Below, piece after piece: positions 37,023 to 41,464 of a stretch of DNA of 41,464 bases. Both the position numbers and the translations under genes were made by a program. The notes under the pieces are model-generated. The model worked only from the letters and a program-made list of their open reading frames with translations, did no database searches and was not told where the DNA came from. The DNA is taken from contig NZ_JAASQO010000023.1 in NCBI RefSeq assembly GCF_011762095.1, forward strand, positions 1-41,464, written 5' to 3'. The stretch's first letter is position 1, and every line of letters begins with the position of its first letter. This DNA is from Parvibaculum indicum. Lineage in GTDB: Bacteria > Pseudomonadota > Alphaproteobacteria > Parvibaculales > Parvibaculaceae.

Positions 37023-37619
37023 ATGACTAACCGCCGGCAGGAAATTCTGGATGCTGCTTTGCCCATATTCGTCGAGAAGGGGTTCATCAGCACCACCATC
37101 GCCGATATTCGAAAGGCGAGCGGAGCAACCACCGGCAGCATCTACCACTTCTTTGCCGGAAAACCGGGTATCGCTATAGCTCTCTGGCGAGAAGCGAACG
37201 CCACGTGGTCTGAAAGGACGGAAGCCGCGCGTCGAGCTCATACCCCTGAAGAAATGATCAAATCGAGCGTTCGGGGCTTGTTGGAATGGGCGACTTCAAA
37301 CCGGGCATTGTTTTTATTCTTCGAAGAGCTGCGCATCCGCGCCTATTCCGACCCTGATCTTGCGCCAATCATAGAAGATATCGATCGAACGCACGAAGTC
37401 GCGGCGGAATTGTACAAGGGCTGGGTAAAGCAAGGGCAGGTTGAGGATATCGCATGGCCTGTCGCTTCCGCGCTTATGATGGGACCAGCGTATGACTATC
37501 TACGGAAGTGCCAAGACATCGATGACCATCACGATGCTATAGAAATAATTGTTCAAAATGCTTGGATGTCAGTGAGCCGCGATTGCCGAAAATCCAACCG
37601 GCGCAATCGCTCACAGTGA
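37023..37619 (+). CDS. TetR-family transcriptional regulator
   Basis: A 198-residue repressor. The N-terminal helix-turn-helix is clear: RRQEILDAALPIFVEKGF, then STTIADIRKASGATTGSIYH and FFAGKPGIAIALW. The ligand-binding half is helical and unspecific (LFLFFEELRIRAYSDPDLAP). The ATG at 37023 overlaps a three-codon frame begun by an ATG four bases earlier. It is divergent from the SnoaL-like gene with two palindromic operators between. The basic Ser/Arg-rich C-terminus is probably flexible. Confidence 0.93.
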   Translation: MTNRRQEILDAALPIFVEKGFISTTIADIRKASGATTGSIYHFFAGKPGIAIALWREANATWSERTEAARRAHTPEEMIKSSVRGLLEWATSNRALFLFFEELRIRAYSDPDLAPIIEDIDRTHEVAAELYKGWVKQGQVEDIAWPVASALMMGPAYDYLRKCQDIDDHHDAIEIIVQNAWMSVSRDCRKSNRRNRSQ

Positions 37620-37711
37620 TTATCGGCGCCAGGCCGCTATACAAATCGGAAACCTGCCGAAGCGCAGCCTTTTTGCTTAACGGGACAACCGAAGGAGGGG
37701 AACAGGAAGGC

Positions 37712-37729
37712 TGGCTGGGGGACTAGGAC
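37712..37729 (-). repeat. tRNA-Gln 3'-end-like fragment, candidate attachment site
   Basis: Read on the minus strand, GTCCTAGTCCCCCAGCCA looks like the end of a tRNA: the 3' side of the T stem, the acceptor strand CCCCCAG, then CCA. As I recall, E. coli tRNA-Gln ends TCCTCGTACCCCAGCCA, closely similar. No anticodon or D arm follows, so it is not an intact tRNA. Such fragments mark the distal end of elements integrated in tRNA genes; the orientation predicts an element to the right, with the intact tRNA beyond the window. TGGGGG-7-CCCCCA (37716-37734) is also a hairpin, which is an alternative explanation. Confidence 0.5.
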
Positions 37730-37835
37730 CCCCACCGATGTCCTCAAAAGCGCAGGAATTCTCGCGTTTTCAATACCCATACATAGGGTGTGTGTACGTC
37801 TTGTGGGTGACCTTTTGAGCAGTCTCTACTGCTAG

Positions 37836-39128
37836 TCACTTGGGGATGAAATTGTCTCGAGCCAACTCCAAACCCTTTTCTTCCGCCACCAAGCGAACGT
37901 AGCCTCGAATAACGTTCTCTCGAAAAGAAAACCAGCCAGCGCCGTGGCCAATGATGATCTCACCATGATTAGGATCTCGGAGGCGCTGGAGGCGACTATT
38001 GAGAGCAGTACGAGCGATCGGCTCCTTGCGATCCTCCCCGCCAAGACCCTCCAGTCGATTAAGCTGCGCCACTATGTGAAGGTACGATTTATAGATGTCC
38101 CCCAACTGTCGCTGGAGGTCATTATGGTCAGCGAGCGCCCATAACGCGTTTTCGTAGTCCGCAGTGTTTTTCGTCTTCTTTGTAGCGGTATTGTAAGCCG
38201 CCTTATAGATCGCGTCGGAGCGACCAATTGCCTCCGCAATCCCCGCTTTGTAATGCCTAGCCTTGCACTTACTTACGACCTTCTCGTCATCATGCATGGC
38301 CCAAAAAAGGGACTCTCCAATTAAATGCACATAGTGCGGAAAACCGTCGCTGATCATACCGATTCTGATCAATGTCTCTCGACCGACTTCCACGTTCACT
38401 TTGTCAGCGGCGTTAGTGATGATCTTCCACAACTGGTCGTGATGGAGCCGTTGCACTTCAACGGTTTCAAGGCGCCGCCCCGCAGAAGGATGCGCTCCGA
38501 GAAGTTCATCCACAGTCGATGCAATTCCGCAAATAATGAGGTGTATGCGACCGCCATCGTCAGGGAAATTCTTAATCAGCTCTGCGAACTTCATCCGTTC
38601 ACTGACTGACTTAATCCTTTCGAACTCATCGATGACTATAACTACTGTCCCCGATCGCTTGCTGCCCACATAGCGAATGATATCAACCGCCTCGTTAATG
38701 TCTGAGGGCGCATTGACTCTAGCGGCTCCATTGTTCCCCGGCGAGTAGCCGACTCCGTTGCCCATTACGGTCAAATTGAAGCTTGGAGCGGCTCCAGGAC
38801 TCTCAAACCGCTCAACTACATCCACCGCTGCACGACCTATAGCCGTGAGTACCGATTCAAACGTGCCATGCTCAGAGCAATTCACATGTATTGGTTGGGA
38901 CTGAGCTGAGTTGTGAAGGTGTGCTGCGGTGAGAGCGAGCGACGACTTCCCCACACCACGATCACCGTAGATAAAAACGAGCCGTCCTGACGAATTGAAG
39001 GCTCGATCAATGCGCTCAAGTAACCGATCACGTCCCAATAGCCTTTCCGGCGTGGTTATGTGGTCTGATGGCGTGAAGTGCTGTCGAAGTATTTCTTTAA
39101 TTTTGTCGTTATCTATGCCTTGAAACAT
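37836..39128 (-). CDS. Orc1/Cdc6-like AAA ATPase
   Basis: This 430-residue P-loop ATPase has Walker A GDRGVGKSS at residues 55-63, Walker B TVVIVIDEFERI with Asp167-Glu168, a sensor-like strand HLIICGIAS near 195, and ISDGFPHYVHLIGE near 260. The last part (IVAQLNRLEGLGG...ITARTAL-like helices, then SFRENVIRGYVRLV) resembles a winged helix, giving an Orc1/Cdc6 or AAA_16-type layout. Such proteins load helicases, bind DNA or act as signalling ATPases. The ATG at 39128 has no clear Shine-Dalgarno. It follows the zinc-ribbon gene by 68 bases on the same strand and lies just inside the tRNA-like fragment. GC is lower than in the core. The role is inferred only from the fold. Confidence 0.82.
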   Translation of the reverse strand: MFQGIDNDKIKEILRQHFTPSDHITTPERLLGRDRLLERIDRAFNSSGRLVFIYGDRGVGKSSLALTAAHLHNSAQSQPIHVNCSEHGTFESVLTAIGRAAVDVVERFESPGAAPSFNLTVMGNGVGYSPGNNGAARVNAPSDINEAVDIIRYVGSKRSGTVVIVIDEFERIKSVSERMKFAELIKNFPDDGGRIHLIICGIASTVDELLGAHPSAGRRLETVEVQRLHHDQLWKIITNAADKVNVEVGRETLIRIGMISDGFPHYVHLIGESLFWAMHDDEKVVSKCKARHYKAGIAEAIGRSDAIYKAAYNTATKKTKNTADYENALWALADHNDLQRQLGDIYKSYLHIVAQLNRLEGLGGEDRKEPIARTALNSRLQRLRDPNHGEIIIGHGAGWFSFRENVIRGYVRLVAEEKGLELARDNFIPK

Positions 39129-39196
39129 AAGCTGGCCCGCTTGTGGCTATGTTGATATCGAGCTTATTTGATTATGTAGCATAGTCGATTCTTTGA

Positions 39197-39439
39197 CTAA
39201 TCGCTGCGTCCCGGCCACTCCTCATCGTCGATTACGATAGCCGACCGCTTCCTCTTGCACCTGGCGCACCTCATGCGCTCCTTCAGCTTCCTGAGGCTCA
39301 TATCGCCCCAAACCATCGCTAGTGGCCGAGGGTCGATCCTCTTCGTGTGGCCGCAGTGCAGGCACAGGACCCACAGGAAGCGTTGGGCGCTCACTGCGTC
39401 TCTGAGGTTCTCGATGGGTCCAACATGGTACCTGGCCAT
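39197..39439 (-). CDS. Small zinc-ribbon protein
   Basis: This 80-residue protein has two CxxC pairs, LCLHCGHTKR near residues 26-35 and RCARCKRKRSA near 57-67, in a basic context, typical of a zinc ribbon that binds nucleic acid or protein. An acidic tail (DDEEWPGRSD) follows. The ATG at 39439 lacks a Shine-Dalgarno, so the start is less certain. It reads away from the repeat array and towards the AAA ATPase, so the two may share a promoter located in the array. No family name can be given. Confidence 0.7.
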   Translation of the reverse strand: MARYHVGPIENLRDAVSAQRFLWVLCLHCGHTKRIDPRPLAMVWGDMSLRKLKERMRCARCKRKRSAIVIDDEEWPGRSD

Positions 39440-39506
39440 GAGAACATTTCAAGAACATATGGGGCGAGGAGTCTAGGGGGATCGAGAAACCTGCGGTCCC
39501 GCCTCT

Positions 39507-39750
39507 AAAACCCGACCCTAAGCACAAGCGCCAGCTGAACTCGGCACTGCGCACGGTCCTAAAACCCCACCCTTAGCAGAAACCTCAACGGCAGCCTCCG
39601 CCGAGAGCGGGCCAAACCCCGACCCTAAGCACAAGGCGTGGCAGGTCCCCCGTCACGAACGCGCTGAAAACCCCACCCAATAGGCGAGCTGAGTTCGGGC
39701 GACAAGGCAACTGCAATTAGCCACGCGGCTACCCCTACCCAATAAGGAGA
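39507..39750. repeat. Five-copy helically phased repeat array
   Basis: The gap of 317 bases between the divergent genes contains five related units anchored by an ACCC core at 39515, 39569, 39622, 39675 and 39737. Copies 1 and 3 share ACCCTAAGCACAAG preceded by AAACCC(C)G; copy 2 is AAAACCCCACCCTTAGCAGA; copies 4 and 5 share ACCCAATA followed by GG-rich ends. Distances are 54, 53, 53 and 62 bases, close to 5, 5, 5 and 6 turns of B-DNA. The 30-40 bases between copies are unrelated. Copy 5 runs into the AAGGAG ribosome site of the helicase-like gene. Best read as protein-binding sites (operator or origin iterons). Confidence 0.75.
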
Positions 39751-39756
39751 ACTTCA

Positions 39757-41406
39757 ATGAACGATGCGGACACCCCCGCAGCGCCCGCCGATCTGCGTGG
39801 GCAAATGATCACCGAGGCAATCGACGTCACCATGGTCAGTCTTCGTAACCACGGCAATGTCGTTGGTGCGACACAAGAGCGAGCGATTGCCCAAGCCGTT
39901 GCATCCATGATCGATGTGGCGTTGGGCTTGCGCCAAGGCCCCTTGGCCATCGGATTGTCCACGGGCTTCGGAAAGACGACAGCCATGCACTCGATCATCA
40001 AGATTCTAAGGCGGCATAGGCCGGACATCTCTGTGGCCATCCTCGGGCAGAAGATCGAAGAGCTGGAGGTCAGCTACCAGCCTCTGATTGCCGGGGCACA
40101 CCCAATTTCACCGGGCGATATCGATGTGCTGCATACGCAGCCTGGGAATGCAGTGGTTCCAACCCTTCGACAGGTCGATCCTGTGTTAGGCAGCGAACGT
40201 CCGATCCTGTTGGCCACCCATGAGCAGTTTCAACGCAACATCGACTCTCCAGGAGCGTTTTCCTACGGGGGACGGCAGCGCGACCTCATCGTCTATGATG
40301 AAACCCTGAGATTGGGGCGTCCTGTGTCGGTGTCTCCTGTCGACCTCCGGTCCACCATCACCGCCGTGACCTCCGCTATTGAACAGAGCGGTAGTGATGA
40401 TCACAACGACCTTCGTCGGCAACTCGAGTTGCTCGATGACTGGTTGGAGGCATGTCTGCGTTGGGAAGGTACCAGCCTTACCTCATTCAGCTTCACGGTG
40501 ATGTCTGCTGAGGAGGTGCTTGAAAGGGTTCAAGGGCTCGTAGGACGTCAGCGTCTCGTTGGCTTTAGGGACTTCTTATACAACCACAAGGGACAGTGGC
40601 GTCCGCTCAACCTCGACGATGGCGAGGACAACCGGGCTCTTATGAAGGTTCCGTCTTACCCCGCCGAGCTCCTGAAGCGCCTGGTGAACCTGGATGCCTC
40701 GTACCCCATTCGTGCATCGCTGCGGCGTATGCGTGAGAAGGGAAATGGACGACTTCAACCGTTCCACTATGTAGGTCCATCGCAAGATGGTGGATCATCG
40801 GTTGGCAAACGATACAACTCGACCTCCATTCACCTCCTCAGCTCCCGTGGCTCTGGTCGCACCTGGGCGGAAAAACTCTTCAAGGATCAGGAAGTACTGG
40901 AGAGCCTAGGGAAGGAAGTAGCCCAAGTTGTTGGTTGCTACGAAGATGAGTGTGGGCTGATCTGGACACATAAGCCTCGGGCTCCTCAGAACCTGGACGT
41001 TGCTCAGAGTGTTAGAGATCAACTCCAAGCCCTTGGGGTTCTGAGAGCACCTGATGTCTCTTCGGAAACGCCGCTGGTGTATCGTACACATGGTCAGGAG
41101 ACTGCCTCCAACGCCTTTAGCCACTGCACCTACGCCATCTTCCTCGGAGCCACGGAGAGAACGCCAATCGACCTTGTCGTCGAGTACCTCCATGACTGTG
41201 GCGACCCGTGTGCCGAAGTCGACCTGGCCTTGGCTCGTAGTCTGATCGTGGAGGATGTGGCAGCGCGGTTCTACCAGGGGATGTCCCGCACAGCCATGCG
41301 TAGGTGCTGGGTTGACGATGAAGGGCACACCCAGGCATCACCCACGAACATCTACATCATCACACGACATGTAAGCGGTGTTGTAGCCCCACCTTTCGCA
41401 TTTTGA
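39757..41406 (+). CDS. Helicase-like P-loop ATPase of an integrated element
   Basis: This 549-residue protein has helicase-type motifs: Walker A LSTGFGKTTAMHS (68-75 core), LLATHEQFQ near 151, Walker B variant LIVYDETLRLG (Asp181-Glu182), GATERTP after YAIFLG near 468, and YQGMSRTAMRR near 506-516, which resembles the arginine-finger motif VI. The order fits a superfamily 1/2 helicase, but the space between motifs II and VI is unlike families I know. The ATG at 39757 has AAGGAG seven bases upstream, inside the last array repeat. It is divergent from the zinc-ribbon/AAA genes and followed 50 bases later by another start. GC is lower than in the core. Confidence 0.75.
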   Translation: MNDADTPAAPADLRGQMITEAIDVTMVSLRNHGNVVGATQERAIAQAVASMIDVALGLRQGPLAIGLSTGFGKTTAMHSIIKILRRHRPDISVAILGQKIEELEVSYQPLIAGAHPISPGDIDVLHTQPGNAVVPTLRQVDPVLGSERPILLATHEQFQRNIDSPGAFSYGGRQRDLIVYDETLRLGRPVSVSPVDLRSTITAVTSAIEQSGSDDHNDLRRQLELLDDWLEACLRWEGTSLTSFSFTVMSAEEVLERVQGLVGRQRLVGFRDFLYNHKGQWRPLNLDDGEDNRALMKVPSYPAELLKRLVNLDASYPIRASLRRMREKGNGRLQPFHYVGPSQDGGSSVGKRYNSTSIHLLSSRGSGRTWAEKLFKDQEVLESLGKEVAQVVGCYEDECGLIWTHKPRAPQNLDVAQSVRDQLQALGVLRAPDVSSETPLVYRTHGQETASNAFSHCTYAIFLGATERTPIDLVVEYLHDCGDPCAEVDLALARSLIVEDVAARFYQGMSRTAMRRCWVDDEGHTQASPTNIYIITRHVSGVVAPPFAF

Positions 41407-41424
41407 GGTGATGATTGATTTTGC

Positions 41425-41448
41425 TTCCCGTTGATTGGCGGGAAGGAG
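41425..41448 (+). promoter_or_regulatory. Hairpin overlapping the ribosome binding site of the next gene
   Basis: TTCCCG (41425-41430) pairs with CGGGAA (41439-41444) around an 8-base loop; the second arm runs into the AAGGAG at 41443-41448. Folding could limit translation of the gene starting at 41456. Confidence 0.5.
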
Positions 41449-41455
41449 TTTCTCC

Positions 41456-41464
41456 ATGGAGGCT
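41456..41464 (+). CDS. Start of a truncated gene at the window edge
   Basis: ATG GAG GCT follows AAGGAG by seven bases, a good initiation site 50 bases after the helicase-like stop and on the same strand. Only three codons (MEA) are in the window, so nothing can be said of the product, other than that it is probably co-transcribed with the helicase-like gene. Confidence 0.5.

Noticed and set aside
37712-37734. An intact tRNA gene
   Set aside because: Only a 3'-end-like piece is present; there is no anticodon or D arm on the following 60 bases of that strand.
39507-39750. CRISPR array (about 22-base repeats, 30-31 base spacers)
   Set aside because: The repeats are too degenerate, only five in number, not fully evenly spaced, and no cas gene is present; helical phasing fits protein-binding sites better.

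Overview
The window looks like an alphaproteobacterial chromosome. It is GC-rich, and its housekeeping gene orders fit that group: yfgM-bamB-der, guaB-rsmB-guaA and ppx-rlmE. I cannot name a genus. The left 33 kb is mostly core genome; the right 8 kb and one internal cassette are accessory.

Bases 1-8.3 kb (almost all minus strand): der, a BamB-like lipoprotein and a YfgM-like TPR membrane protein form an envelope-biogenesis/ribosome-assembly operon behind a strongly palindromic leader. Then come panB with its own terminator, three tandem paralogous multi-pass membrane proteins of unknown function, and a periplasmic TPR protein whose stop overlaps the start of the third paralog.

Bases 8.5-23.6 kb: asd with a strong terminator; a two-domain VOC protein and a DUF899 protein divergent from a MarR regulator with a perfect palindromic operator; an SDR dehydrogenase; a secreted LprI-like protein plus a DUF1772 membrane protein; a three-gene secreted set (HETFH zinc-peptidase-like protein, small periplasmic protein, OmpA-domain protein) divergent from an AraC regulator; ilvD; a metal-dependent amidohydrolase; an LtrA-family membrane protein; and rpiB.

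Bases 23.6-33.1 kb: a lower-GC two-gene cassette (a glycosyltransferase-methyltransferase fusion and an FkbM methyltransferase) sits exactly between the real 3' end of guaA and a decayed second copy of that 3' end next to rpiB. This looks like an old insertion at the guaA 3' end. The purine and RNA-modification genes guaA, rsmB, guaB, rlmE and ppx follow, all on the minus strand.

Bases 33.2-41.5 kb (accessory): a probably truncated small gene, a large type V autotransporter, and a SnoaL-like protein divergent from a TetR regulator with two palindromic operators. A fragment resembling the 3' end of tRNA-Gln at about 37.72 kb plausibly marks the edge of an integrated element. To its right lie an Orc1/Cdc6-like AAA ATPase, a zinc-ribbon protein, a five-copy repeat array spaced at about whole DNA helical turns, and a divergent helicase-like ATPase whose ribosome binding site is part of the last repeat. 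This last module is the best candidate for an undescribed system; whether it acts in replication, defence or element control cannot be decided from sequence alone.
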